NCBI RefSeq assembly: GCF_000379665.1
Contig: NZ_KB903373.1
Span: forward strand, 89,458-153,457
Direction of reading: 5' to 3'
Origin: Butyricimonas synergistica DSM 23225
Lineage (GTDB): Bacteria; Bacteroidota; Bacteroidia; Bacteroidales; Marinifilaceae
Length of the DNA: 64,000 nucleotides
In this document: in pieces, positions 52,003 through 60,627 of the stretch
Numbering within the stretch: the first letter of the stretch is position 1
Layout: every line of letters begins with the position of its first letter
Notes under the pieces: model-generated
Told to the model about the DNA's origin: nothing
The model's input: only the letters and a program-made list of their open reading frames with translations
Databases searched by the model: none
Translations under genes and position numbers: made by a program

Positions 52003-53640
52003 TTATCCCTTCCGTTCGATCTCTTTCAGGTTCTCCATTTTCTTTTTCCGGAGGAAACCTTGGATGTCCTCAAGGTGTTCGGTGACTTTTTTGTTGCCAA
52101 ATTCGTAGACTTTTTCTACTAATCCGGTAAGGAAATCACGGTCGTGCGAAACGACGATGAGGGTTCCGTCGAAATCTTTCAGGGCACTCTTCAAGATGTC
52201 TTTCGTGCGTAAATCCAGATGATTGGTCGGCTCGTCAAGGATCAGGAGGTTGACCGGGGAAAGCAATAGTTTAATCATTGCCAGACGGGTACGTTCGCCA
52301 CCGGAGAGGACTTTTACTTTTTTGTCTATGTCGTCACCGCTGAACATGAAGGCTCCGAGCATATCTTTTATCTTGTGCTTTAATTCCAGCGGGGTAACAT
52401 CATCGATCGTTTGGAAGACAGTGAGATTTTCGTCCATCAGCGAGGCTTGGTTTTGGGCGAAGTAGCCGATTTTGACGTTGTAGCCCAAAGTTAGTTTTCC
52501 GGTATAGGGAATCTCTCCCATGATACATTTCACGAGGGTGGATTTTCCTTCCCCGTTCCGTCCCACGAAAGCAACTTTTTCGCCTTTCTCTATCGTGAAG
52601 CTGGCATCCCGGAATACGACGTGCCCGTCGTAATCTTTGGTAAGTTCTTCTGCCGAGACAGGATATTTCCCGGAGTTGGAAGAAGGCGGGAATTTCAATC
52701 TCAAAGCGGAAGTATCTTCCTCGTCTACTTCCAGTATTTCGAGTTTCTCCAACATCCTCACCCGGGACTGCACTTGCAGGGTTTTCGAGTAAGTGCCCTT
52801 GAATCGCTCGATAAATTCTTTGGTTTCGGCGATCATCTTTTGTTGCTCGTCGTATGCTTTTTGCTGTTGGATACGGCGGTCTTGGCGCAACACGAGGTAT
52901 TGCGAGTAATTCACCTTGTAATCGTAGATGCGTCCCATGGTGACCTCGATGGTGCGGGTGGTGATGTTATCCACGAAAGCCCGGTCATGGGAGATCACGA
53001 CAACCGCTTTCCCGTTGTTCACGAGAAAATCTTCCAACCATTGAATAGAATCGATGTCGAGGTGGTTGGTCGGCTCGTCCAGTAGCAACACGTCCGGGTT
53101 TTTAAGCAACATTTTTGCCAGCTCGATACGCATACACCAGCCTCCGCTGAAATCGGAAGTCGGACGGTTGAAGTCTTCCCGTTGGAATCCCAAGCCCAGG
53201 AGTATTTTCTCGACATCCGCCTCGTAGTGTGTGGAGTCTATGCTGTAAAACTTCTCGCTCAAGGTGGACACGTCCTCGATCAGTTTATAATATTCAGGAG
53301 AATCATAATCGGTTCTCTCGGTTAGTTGTTGGTTTAAACGTTCAATTTCTTTTTCCATCTCGAAAAGATGGGCGAATGCCTGTGAGGTTTCATCAAAGAC
53401 GGTACGCTCGTTTTGCGTCATCAAGTGTTGGGGCAGATAGGCGATCACCGTGTCTTTCGGGCAAGATACATTTCCCCGGTTGGGTTGTCTTTCCCCGGCA
53501 AGGACTTTCAGCAGGGTGGATTTCCCCGCCCCGTTTTTACCCATGAGGGCGATACGGTCTTTGTCGTTAATCACGAATGATATATCTTTAAAAAGTGCTC
53601 TGTCTCCAAATTCTACTGTTAATCCGTCTACTGAAATCAT
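52003..53640 (-). CDS. ABC-F family ATP-binding protein
   Basis: 545 residues with two ABC cassettes and no membrane domain. Walker A: GKNGAGKS and GRNGEGKS. Signature/Walker B: DFSGGWCMRIELAKML with LLDEPTNHLD, and LSGGERTRLAMIKLL with ILDEPTNHLD. Between them lies the charged P-site tRNA interaction linker (about 235-310). ABC-F proteins act on the ribosome to resolve stalls. Nothing here points specifically to antibiotic protection. The gene starts five bases after a heptanucleotide array, as metK does. Confidence 0.94.
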   Translation of the reverse strand: MISVDGLTVEFGDRALFKDISFVINDKDRIALMGKNGAGKSTLLKVLAGERQPNRGNVSCPKDTVIAYLPQHLMTQNERTVFDETSQAFAHLFEMEKEIERLNQQLTERTDYDSPEYYKLIEDVSTLSEKFYSIDSTHYEADVEKILLGLGFQREDFNRPTSDFSGGWCMRIELAKMLLKNPDVLLLDEPTNHLDIDSIQWLEDFLVNNGKAVVVISHDRAFVDNITTRTIEVTMGRIYDYKVNYSQYLVLRQDRRIQQQKAYDEQQKMIAETKEFIERFKGTYSKTLQVQSRVRMLEKLEILEVDEEDTSALRLKFPPSSNSGKYPVSAEELTKDYDGHVVFRDASFTIEKGEKVAFVGRNGEGKSTLVKCIMGEIPYTGKLTLGYNVKIGYFAQNQASLMDENLTVFQTIDDVTPLELKHKIKDMLGAFMFSGDDIDKKVKVLSGGERTRLAMIKLLLSPVNLLILDEPTNHLDLRTKDILKSALKDFDGTLIVVSHDRDFLTGLVEKVYEFGNKKVTEHLEDIQGFLRKKKMENLKEIERKG

Positions 53641-53645
53641 ATTTA

Positions 53646-53673
53646 ATTGAAAATTGAAAGTTGAAAATTGAAA
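53646..53673 (-). repeat. Four tandem ATTGAAA-type units before the ABC-F gene
   Basis: Three perfect ATTGAAA units and one GTTGAAA lie five bases before the ABC-F ATG. Position and unit match the array before metK. Confidence 0.88.
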
Positions 53674-53721
53674 ATGGGTTCACCATTTCCAAATGGCGGT
53701 GCGAAGATAAAATAAATTGTT

Positions 53722-53729
53722 TATATTTG
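53722..53729 (+). promoter_or_regulatory. -7 element (TATATTTG) for the cysM leader transcript
   Basis: Exact consensus match. Transcription would start near 53736, 39 bases before the leader ORF and about 290 bases before cysM, so the leader ORF and the pairing segments would all be in the mRNA. Confidence 0.5.
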
Positions 53730-53774
53730 CGGTATAAATAAAGTGCCACAAGGCAAATAATAATCATCTAATAC

Positions 53775-53882
53775 ATGAACACGATGGCAATTCTGTTATA
53801 TCAATCGCAAGTGAGAGTATTGAGCTTTGAATCTTTCAAAGGGAATGCTTGCTGTTGTTGTTGCTGTTGTCGATGTAGATAA
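53775..53882 (+). CDS. Poly-cysteine leader peptide upstream of cysM
   Basis: A 35-codon ORF starting ATG 53775 (second ATG at 53784) and ending TAA 53880-53882. It encodes MNTMAILLYQSQVRVLSFES followed by FKGNA, seven consecutive Cys codons (53850-53870: TGC TGT TGT TGT TGC TGT TGT), then Arg-Cys-Arg. The Cys run sits at the very end, as expected for a leader peptide that makes ribosomes stall when Cys-tRNA is scarce. It lies 142 bases before a cysteine synthase gene. Poly-Cys leader peptides controlling cysteine genes are known in mycobacteria; I know of no description in Bacteroidota. The peptide is too short for other family tests. Confidence 0.75.
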   Translation: MNTMAILLYQSQVRVLSFESFKGNACCCCCCCRCR

Positions 53883-53900
53883 TTCAAACTTATTTATTTA

Positions 53901-54023
53901 GTGATTTAATGATTTTTGATTCGGTGATTATTTGGAATCACGGAATCATGGAATCGTCAATTACAGAATGGGCTTCTGCTTGTATGGTTGGGAGTCATAA
54001 ATCGTAAATCAAAAATCATAATC
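53901..54023 (+). promoter_or_regulatory. Candidate RNA switch between the poly-Cys leader and cysM
   Basis: ATGATTTTTGATT (53909-53921) is a perfect 13-base complement of AATCAAAAATCAT (54007-54019). Pairing extends with GATT (53903-53906) to AATC (54020-54023), directly against the cysM ATG. The same region can instead form a nearer hairpin, TGATTCGGTGATT (53917-53929) with AATCACGGAATCA (53936-53948), one mismatch. The two pairings share 53917-53921 and exclude each other. The far pairing would hide the cysM start region; the near one would free it. No T-run follows, so translational control is more likely than termination. Confidence 0.55.
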
Positions 54024-54932
54024 ATGGTAAAGAAGAATATTCTTGAAACCATTGGCAATACGCCAATGGTGCGTATAAATAATTTATACGTGAAGCCGGG
54101 CGTGAATATTTACGCCAAGTTGGAAGGATTCAATCCGACGGGAAGTATTAAAGACCGGATCGCTTTGCAGATGATGGAGCAGGCAGAACGGGAAGGGCGT
54201 TTGACGCCCGGGAAGACGATTATTGAACCGACCTCCGGCAACACGGGGATCGGGTTGGCGATTATCGGTATCGTGAAGGGATATCCCGTGGAGATCGTGA
54301 TGAGTGAAGCGGTTTCCGTGGAACGGAGGAAGATCATACGGTCGTATGGGGGGAAGGTGATACTGACTCCTGCCGCGGAGGGAACGGATGGAGCTATCCG
54401 GATGGCTCACAAGTTGGTCGAGGAAAATCCGAATAAGTATTTTATGCCCGACCAGTTTAGTAATGCCAGTAACTATCAAGCTCATTACGAGAACACGGCG
54501 ATCGAGATATGGCAGCAGACGGAAGGTGAGATCGATTACCTGGTGTGTGCTCTCGGGACTTCGGGCACGATTATGGGGGTTTCCCGTTTTCTGAAAAGAT
54601 GCAAGCCGGAGATAAAAGTCGTGTGCGCTCATCCCGTGAAAGGACATTATATACAAGGATTGAAGAATATGGACGAAGCGATTGTCCCGGCAATCTACGA
54701 TCCTTCACGAATAGATATACAAGTGATGGTCGAGAGCGAGGAAGCGATTGCTATGGCACGGGAGATTATCGCCAAAGAGGGCATATTTGCCGGCATGAGT
54801 AGCGGGGCGGCTATGTTAGCGGCATTGAAGACGGCGGAGCGGATCGATGCCGGTAATATTGTGGTGATCTTCCCCGACCGGGCAGAAAAATACTTGAGTA
54901 CCTCGATGTTCGATCATCTGGCAGATTACTGA
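54024..54932 (+). CDS. cysM: Cysteine synthase (CysK/CysM family)
   Basis: 302 residues from ATG 54024 (a TTG at 53988 is in frame but lies in the leader). PLP-enzyme motifs: ETIGNTPMVRI, the lysine loop GFNPTGSIKDRIA (Schiff-base Lys in SIKDR), PTSGNTGIGLA, and ALGTSGTIMGVSRFL. The C-terminal SGAAMLAALK is present. It makes cysteine from an activated serine and sulfide. CysM rather than CysK is suggested by the shorter length, but this is not certain. The leader peptide and pairing segments upstream suggest control by cysteine. Confidence 0.93.
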   Translation: MVKKNILETIGNTPMVRINNLYVKPGVNIYAKLEGFNPTGSIKDRIALQMMEQAEREGRLTPGKTIIEPTSGNTGIGLAIIGIVKGYPVEIVMSEAVSVERRKIIRSYGGKVILTPAAEGTDGAIRMAHKLVEENPNKYFMPDQFSNASNYQAHYENTAIEIWQQTEGEIDYLVCALGTSGTIMGVSRFLKRCKPEIKVVCAHPVKGHYIQGLKNMDEAIVPAIYDPSRIDIQVMVESEEAIAMAREIIAKEGIFAGMSSGAAMLAALKTAERIDAGNIVVIFPDRAEKYLSTSMFDHLADY

Positions 54933-55324
54933 ATCTGCCGGATGACCTTGCACGGGTTGCCGACGGCAAGGCTGTCGGCGGGAATGGATTTCGTGATGAT
55001 GCTTCCGGCACCGATCACCGTGTTGTCGCCGATCGTGATCGTGTTGCAATCCAGGAAGGTGCAATTCAGGTTGATCTCGCAGTTGTTGCCGATGTGTATA
55101 TTTTCCCCGTAATCTACGTGGATGGGGGCTGCTATCCACACGTTTTCTCCCCGGGAGCCTAAAAGTTCGGATAATATTTTGTCGAGGACCTCCGGTTGGT
55201 CTGTCGGAGCTTGGTTGTACAGGCGTGTCAATTCCTTCGCCCTGTGCCAGCGAGAGATCAATTCCTTGTCCCCGCAATCGTAGATTTCCCCGGTAAGCAT
55301 TTTTTCTTTTTCAGATTTTATCAT
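54926..55324 (-). pseudogene. Maa-type sugar O-acetyltransferase with internal in-frame deletion
   Basis: 132 residues from the ATG at 55324. The N-terminus (KSEKEKMLTGEIYDCGDKEL) and C-terminus (VIGAGSIITKSIPADSLAVG) match the maltose/galactoside acetyltransferase family, normally about 184 residues. The frame jumps from LDCNTITIGDN directly to TVIGAGS, skipping about 52 residues that in this family contain the catalytic His and the central hexapeptide turns. Family members carry an IGDN-type motif at both edges of the missing part, which suggests deletion between repeats. It is probably inactive. The 3' end overlaps cysM by seven bases. Confidence 0.75.
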
Positions 55325-55390
55325 ATTTGGCGTTCTTTTTGCTTTCTTGTTTAACAAAGTTAAGAATAAAATAGTGTGAACGTAAACAAA

Positions 55391-55407
55391 ACGATGAGAA
55401 ACATCGT
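55391..55407. promoter_or_regulatory. Inverted repeat upstream of gnd
   Basis: ACGATG (55391-55396) and CATCGT (55402-55407) flank five bases. It lies 34 bases before the gnd ATG and could be an operator. No supporting evidence. Confidence 0.3.
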
Positions 55408-55440
55408 AAAAGGTAGTTACGAATAAAATTGTAAATTGTT

Positions 55441-56916
55441 ATGCAGGTATCAGATATAGGATTGATAGGTTTGGCGGTGATGGGTGAAAATCTTGCGTTG
55501 AACTTGGAGGATAAAGGTTACACGGTTTCGGTTTACAACCGGGTACATCCCAACCGGGAGAGCGTCGTGACCCGTTTCATTGAAGGACGGGGCAAGGGAA
55601 AACGTTTTCGTGGCACCTATACAATAGAGGAATTTGTAGAATCGGTGCGTCTGCCCCGGAAGATCATGTTGATGGTCAAGGCAGGCGATCCCGTGGATGA
55701 GTTGATCGGACAGCTGGAGCCTTGGCTCTCGCCCGGGGACGTGATTATCGATGGGGGAAACTCCGATTATCACGACACGGAACGCCGGGTGAAGATGTTG
55801 GAAGAGAAAGGACTGTACTTCATCGGGGTGGGCATTTCGGGAGGAGAGGAAGGTGCATTGCACGGACCTTCCATCATGCCGGGAGGTTCCGAGATGGCTT
55901 GGTCTTTGGTAAAAGATATACTTCAATCGATTGCCGCAAAACTGGACGACGGTTCGCCTTGCTGCGAATGGATCGGACCGGGTGGTGCCGGGCATTACGT
56001 GAAGATGGTGCACAACGGCATCGAGTACGGGGATATGCAGTTGATCGCCGAAACGTACTCGATACTGAAGAGAAGAACCGGGTTGGATAATGACGGGTTG
56101 GGCGACGTGTTCGAGCAATGGAACCGGGGGGAACTGAATAGTTTCCTGATAGAGATTACTTCCCGCATTCTACACTATAAGGAGGAGAACGGAAATTATC
56201 TTCTGGATCATATTCTGGATGTAGCCGGGCAGAAGGGAACGGGTAAATGGAGTGTCATCGCTTCATTGGACGAGGGAGATCCCTTGACGTTGGTATCCGA
56301 GGCGGTATTTGCCCGCTTTATGTCGGCTTTAGTGGAGGAACGGGAACGGGCTTCCAAGCAATACCCCTCTGGACGGGTGGGGGATATGAAGACGAATATG
56401 CCTTTGAACAACGAGGGCATTGAGGCTGTGCGGGATGCTTTGTATGCGGCGAAGTTGATTTCTTACGCGCAGGGTTTCTCCTTGATGCGCCGGGCTTCCG
56501 ACCGCAACGGGTGGAATCTGGATCTCGGGACGATAGCCAAGATCTGGAGGAAGGGGTGTATCATTCGTTCCGTGTTTCTGGAACGGATTACCCGGGCGTT
56601 CAGTAAGAACAGTTCTTTGGAAAATCTTTTGTTTGACGCCTTTTTCCACGAGAAAATGGAAGATGCGCTTTCCGCCTTGCGGGGCGTCATTGTCGATTGC
56701 GTGTTCAACGGGATTGCGGCTCCTTGTTTCTTCGCGGCGTTGAGTTATTTCGACAATATGCGTACGCTGGATTCCCCTGCTAACATGATTCAAGCGCAAC
56801 GGGATTATTTCGGGGCGCATACTTACGAGCGGACGGACTCGGAGCGGGGCAAGTTCTTCCACACGGATTGGACGGGAGAGGGAGGAAAAACAGTTTCAGG
56901 TACTTATAACGTGTAA
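55441..56916 (+). CDS. gnd: 6-phosphogluconate dehydrogenase (decarboxylating)
   Basis: 491 residues. Rossmann motif IGLIGLAVMGENLALNLEDK, substrate-site IIDGGNSDYHDTERR, the catalytic Lys/His region GPGGAGHYVKMVHNGIEYG and the C-terminal SFDGL-like ERTDSERGKFFHTDWTG. It oxidises 6-phosphogluconate to ribulose-5-phosphate with NADP. It is followed by zwf after six bases in an operon, so two of the three oxidative pentose phosphate enzymes are together. Confidence 0.97.
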   Translation: MQVSDIGLIGLAVMGENLALNLEDKGYTVSVYNRVHPNRESVVTRFIEGRGKGKRFRGTYTIEEFVESVRLPRKIMLMVKAGDPVDELIGQLEPWLSPGDVIIDGGNSDYHDTERRVKMLEEKGLYFIGVGISGGEEGALHGPSIMPGGSEMAWSLVKDILQSIAAKLDDGSPCCEWIGPGGAGHYVKMVHNGIEYGDMQLIAETYSILKRRTGLDNDGLGDVFEQWNRGELNSFLIEITSRILHYKEENGNYLLDHILDVAGQKGTGKWSVIASLDEGDPLTLVSEAVFARFMSALVEERERASKQYPSGRVGDMKTNMPLNNEGIEAVRDALYAAKLISYAQGFSLMRRASDRNGWNLDLGTIAKIWRKGCIIRSVFLERITRAFSKNSSLENLLFDAFFHEKMEDALSALRGVIVDCVFNGIAAPCFFAALSYFDNMRTLDSPANMIQAQRDYFGAHTYERTDSERGKFFHTDWTGEGGKTVSGTYNV

Positions 56917-56922
56917 AAGGAT

Positions 56923-58425
56923 ATGAATAGACCGGAGGATCAGGTATTGGTTATTTTCGGGGCATCGGGCGATCTGACAAAACGGATGCTGATGCCCTCG
57001 CTATACGAGCTTCACGTGCGACAGATGTTGCCGGAGCATTTTATTATTCTCGGGACATCGCGTACCCCGATGAGCGACGATGAATTTCGCTTGTCTATAT
57101 GCGTGATGTTGCAAGAATTGAAGGGAGAGGATAATTTGAAGGGGGATGAGGTCGACCGTTTCATGCAGAATGTGTATTACCAGCCCTTCGACCCGGAAAA
57201 TGGGGCGGACGAGTTGGGCGAACGGGTGATGCTTCTCATGGAAGAGAACGCGATTCCCATGAAGGTGGTCTATTATTTGGCTACTCCGCCGACTTCGCAA
57301 CAGGCGATTACAAAATACCTGGGGCGGAGTTGCCTGTTTCAGGTAAAGGAGAAAGGGGGCTGGCACCGTATCGTGGTGGAGAAACCTTTCGGGATTAATT
57401 TGGCAACGGCTCGGAATTTGAACGAATCTCTGCTGGAAGTATTCTGCGAGAGCGAGATTTACCGGATTGACCATTTTCTGGGAAAAGAAACGGTGCAGAA
57501 TATCTTGGTATTGCGTTTTGCCAACCAGATATTCGAGTCGCTTTGGAACCGGAATTATATAGATTACGTGGAGATATATGCCCTCGAATCTTTGGGTATC
57601 GAGAAGCGCGGGAAATATTACGAAACGGCAGGAGCGCTGCGGGATATGGTGCAAAATCACTTGATGCAGTTGCTGGCATTCGTGGCGATGGAAGCACCCG
57701 CGACGATCGAGCCGGAGGTGATACGCGACGAAACGGCAAAAGTGTTGCGTTCCTTACGGCTATGGACGGGTGAAGATATTGCCCGGAATGTCATACGTGC
57801 ACAATACGAGGGGGGAGAGGTAAAAGGACAGGCAGTTCCCGGATACTTGGAGGAAAAAGATGTCGCCCCGAACTCGGACAGGGAAACTTATGTCGCTCTG
57901 AAGGTCTTTATCGATAACTGGCGCTGGAGCAACGTGCCTTTCTATATTTACACGGGAAAACGCTTGAAAGACAAACGGTCGGGAGTCGTAATCCATTTCA
58001 AGTCGACCCCGCACAAGTTGTTCGAGGGACAATGCCAGGGAACTTCCTGCAACCAGTTGATTATCCGGATGACACCGGACGAGGGCGTGATGCTGAAATT
58101 CGGGTTGAAAATGCCGGGCGGAGGTTTTAAAGTACAGCAGGTGGGGATGGATTTCCTGTACGCTTCGCTGTGTAATAATTATTTGCCGGGGGCTTACGAG
58201 CGGTTGTTGCTCGATGCCATGCAAGGGGATTCCATGCTTTATACCCGGAATGATGCGTTGGAGGCAAGTTGGCGTTTTATAGACCCCATCGTGAATTATT
58301 GGCGGGAGCATCCGGGCGACCATTTGTTGCGTTATACTGCCGGAAGTGAAGGACCGGATCTGACCGGACGGTGGGATGTCTTGCCGCCCGTGTCGAGTGA
58401 AGAGAAAAATGTTTGTTGGTTATGA
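56923..58425 (+). CDS. zwf: Glucose-6-phosphate 1-dehydrogenase
   Basis: 500 residues. NADP-binding GASGDLTKRMLMPSL, the catalytic RIDHFLGKE with its active-site His, and the VEKPFG motif are present. It produces 6-phosphoglucono-lactone and NADPH. The lactonase gene pgl, which follows zwf in many Bacteroides genomes, is absent; the next gene encodes a patatin. The zwf stop overlaps the patatin ATG. Confidence 0.97.
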   Translation: MNRPEDQVLVIFGASGDLTKRMLMPSLYELHVRQMLPEHFIILGTSRTPMSDDEFRLSICVMLQELKGEDNLKGDEVDRFMQNVYYQPFDPENGADELGERVMLLMEENAIPMKVVYYLATPPTSQQAITKYLGRSCLFQVKEKGGWHRIVVEKPFGINLATARNLNESLLEVFCESEIYRIDHFLGKETVQNILVLRFANQIFESLWNRNYIDYVEIYALESLGIEKRGKYYETAGALRDMVQNHLMQLLAFVAMEAPATIEPEVIRDETAKVLRSLRLWTGEDIARNVIRAQYEGGEVKGQAVPGYLEEKDVAPNSDRETYVALKVFIDNWRWSNVPFYIYTGKRLKDKRSGVVIHFKSTPHKLFEGQCQGTSCNQLIIRMTPDEGVMLKFGLKMPGGGFKVQQVGMDFLYASLCNNYLPGAYERLLLDAMQGDSMLYTRNDALEASWRFIDPIVNYWREHPGDHLLRYTAGSEGPDLTGRWDVLPPVSSEEKNVCWL

Positions 58426-59264
58426 TGATAGATGAATGTACGGGATTGGTGTTGGAAGGCGGTGGTATGAGAGGTGTCTTTACTGCCGGAGTTTTGGATT
58501 GGCTGATGGATAACGGGATGTATTTCCCTTACTCGATAGGTGTTTCCGCCGGGGCGTGTAACGGGCTTTCGTATGTTTCCCGGCAACGGGGAAGGGCGAA
58601 AACCTGCAATATAGATTTGCTGGACAAGTACCATTATATCGGGGTAAAGTATTTTTTCACGAAACGGAGTATCATGGATTTCGATCTGATATTTGATGAA
58701 TTCCCGACTCGTATTATCCCTTATGATTACAAGACTTATTTTACCTCGCCGGCACGTTTTGTTATGGTCACGAGCAATTGCCGGACGGGTGAGGCGAATT
58801 ATTTCGAGGAGAAGAAAGACCCTGTACGTTTGTTGAACATTTGCCGGGCGTCGTGCAGCCTGCCTTTCGTGTGTCCGATTACTCACGTGGACGGGGAACC
58901 GATGCTCGACGGGGGGATTTGTGACGCAATACCTATTCGTAAGGCTATCGCAGATGGTTTTTCCCGCAACGTGGTGGTTCTGACCCGTAATAAAGGATAC
59001 CGGAAGGATGAGTCGAAAAAGTCCATCCCCTGGTTCATGTACCGCCGCTATCCGGCTATGCGGAAAAGTTTGAAAACGAAAAATAAACATTATAACGAGA
59101 CACTTGATTACGTGGAACGTTTGGAGGAAGAAGGAAAAGTGATCGTCATCCGACCGGAGAAAGTGCTCGAGGTCGACCGCATTGAACGGGACGTGGAGAA
59201 ACTGACCGATTTGTATAATCAAGGATACGAGTGTGCTAAACGAGCATTAAGCAGTTATTTATGA
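58422..59264 (+). CDS. Patatin-like phospholipase
   Basis: 280 residues from ATG 58422 (a second ATG at 58425); the TTG at 58413 is within zwf. The family motifs are complete: oxyanion loop LEGGGMRGVFTAG, nucleophile GVSAG (Ser in YSIGVSAGACNG), and catalytic Asp in MLDGGICDAIP. It hydrolyses acyl lipids, probably at the inner face of the membrane. It overlaps the zwf stop, so the two genes are translationally coupled. It resembles RssA/YjjU-type cytoplasmic patatins. Confidence 0.93.
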   Translation: MMIDECTGLVLEGGGMRGVFTAGVLDWLMDNGMYFPYSIGVSAGACNGLSYVSRQRGRAKTCNIDLLDKYHYIGVKYFFTKRSIMDFDLIFDEFPTRIIPYDYKTYFTSPARFVMVTSNCRTGEANYFEEKKDPVRLLNICRASCSLPFVCPITHVDGEPMLDGGICDAIPIRKAIADGFSRNVVVLTRNKGYRKDESKKSIPWFMYRRYPAMRKSLKTKNKHYNETLDYVERLEEEGKVIVIRPEKVLEVDRIERDVEKLTDLYNQGYECAKRALSSYL

Positions 59265-59268
59265 TATT

Positions 59269-59682
59269 ATGGAAGAATTGACGTTGACAACCCCTTCGAT
59301 ATTATTTTCGGCTATTTCGTTGATTATGCTGGCGTACACGAATCGTTTTCTGGCTTATGCCCAAGTGATTCGTAATCTGAAAGGAGAGCACGAGAGCCGC
59401 CCGAATGCCATGACAAAATTGCAGATCGATAATTTGCGGAAAAGGCTTTACATGGCACGGTCGATGCAGATATACGGGGTAATGAGCCTGTTGCTTTGCG
59501 TGGTATGCACTCTTTTTATTTATATCGGGTTACAAACCGTGGCGGTTTATACTTTCGGGTTGGCATTGTTGCTTTTGGTGATTTCCCTGGGTATCTCTGT
59601 GAAAGAAATCTTGATTTCCGTCAAGGCTTTGGAGTACAGGTTGGACAACGTGTTGCCGGAAGAGGGGAAGAAAGGTCATTAA
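59269..59682 (+). CDS. DUF2721 membrane protein
   Basis: 137 residues. Three hydrophobic segments (about 11-28, 69-90, 95-117) with the typical TPSILFSAISLIMLAYTNRF start. DUF2721 members are small membrane proteins without known function. It follows the patatin gene after four bases and probably ends the gnd-zwf operon. Confidence 0.88.
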   Translation: MEELTLTTPSILFSAISLIMLAYTNRFLAYAQVIRNLKGEHESRPNAMTKLQIDNLRKRLYMARSMQIYGVMSLLLCVVCTLFIYIGLQTVAVYTFGLALLLLVISLGISVKEILISVKALEYRLDNVLPEEGKKGH

Positions 59683-59792
59683 TTTTAGGAAACGACACCT
59701 TGAACACGGTGGAACTTCACGTTGATTCGGGTATTACTGCGTATGACTGTCTTTTTTTGACCCAGATCAATCATTCCTGTCATGTAATTCTG

Positions 59793-59800
59793 TATTTTTA
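59793..59800 (+). promoter_or_regulatory. -7-like element (TATTTTTA)
   Basis: One mismatch to TAnnTTTG. It lies 17 bases before the HAD hydrolase ATG. Confidence 0.35.
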
Positions 59801-59817
59801 CGACGAAATTGGAGAAT

Positions 59818-60594
59818 ATGATAAAAGCAGTTTTTTTTGATATTGACGGGACTTTGGTGAGTTTTGATACTCATCGGATTCCAGAGTCCGCGGAGAAAGC
59901 AATTGTTGCCTTGAGGGCGAAAGGTATTAAGGTTTTTATCGCGAGCGGAAGACATTTGTTGTCAATTAATAATTTAGGAGATTTGCAATTTGACGGCTAT
60001 ATTACCTTGAACGGGGGCTATTGTATAGCCGGCAAAGATCAAGTGATTTATAAAAATAGTATGTCCGCTGAAGATATTGCTTCTCTCGTGCAGTATATGG
60101 AAAAACAAGAGAGTTTCCCTTGTATTTTCGTGCATGAGCACGAGTTGTATTTGAATTTTCATAACGAACAATCCCGAGAAGTATTCCGGATGCTGAATTT
60201 CCCGGAACCTCCGGTAGCGTCTTTGCGAAAAGCGAGCGAGGGGGAAACTTTTCAGCTAGTAGCCTTTTTCACGAAGGAACAGGAGAAAGCGATAATGTCG
60301 GCAATGCCCCATAGTGAAGCGACTCGGTGGAATCCCCTTTTTACTGATGTTATCCCGCAAGGTAGTAGCAAGCGGGTTGGGATAGATAAGATGTTGGAGT
60401 ATTTCGGGATTGCCCTGGACGAGAGTATGGCGTTCGGTGACGGGGGGAACGATATTACGATGTTGCAACACGTGGGGATAGGTGTCGCTATGGGAAATGC
60501 CGAAGATGAGGTGAAGCGAGTTGCCGATCACGTGACTTCGTCTGTTGACGATGACGGCGTGATGAACGCTTTGCGTCATTTCGGGGTGTTGTAA
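59818..60594 (+). CDS. Cof-type HAD-IIB phosphatase
   Basis: 258 residues from ATG 59818 (TTG 59809 is in frame). HAD motif I is FFDIDGTLVSFD, motif II ASGRH, motif III Lys in SSKRVGIDK, and motif IV FGDGGNDITML. The cap domain between motifs II and III is the class IIB type. Such enzymes dephosphorylate sugar phosphates, flavin or pyridoxal cofactors. No neighbour clarifies the substrate. Confidence 0.93.
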   Translation: MIKAVFFDIDGTLVSFDTHRIPESAEKAIVALRAKGIKVFIASGRHLLSINNLGDLQFDGYITLNGGYCIAGKDQVIYKNSMSAEDIASLVQYMEKQESFPCIFVHEHELYLNFHNEQSREVFRMLNFPEPPVASLRKASEGETFQLVAFFTKEQEKAIMSAMPHSEATRWNPLFTDVIPQGSSKRVGIDKMLEYFGIALDESMAFGDGGNDITMLQHVGIGVAMGNAEDEVKRVADHVTSSVDDDGVMNALRHFGVL

Positions 60595-60627
60595 TCCTTC
60601 CTTCGCGATTAATTGTGAACGTGATGG

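Noticed and set aside
53847..53876. TGT-rich run as a mere trinucleotide microsatellite
   Set aside because: Considered seriously, but the run mixes TGC and TGT, is in frame with a proper ATG and stop, is followed by Arg-Cys-Arg and precedes a cysteine synthase gene. A simple repeat would not predict this.
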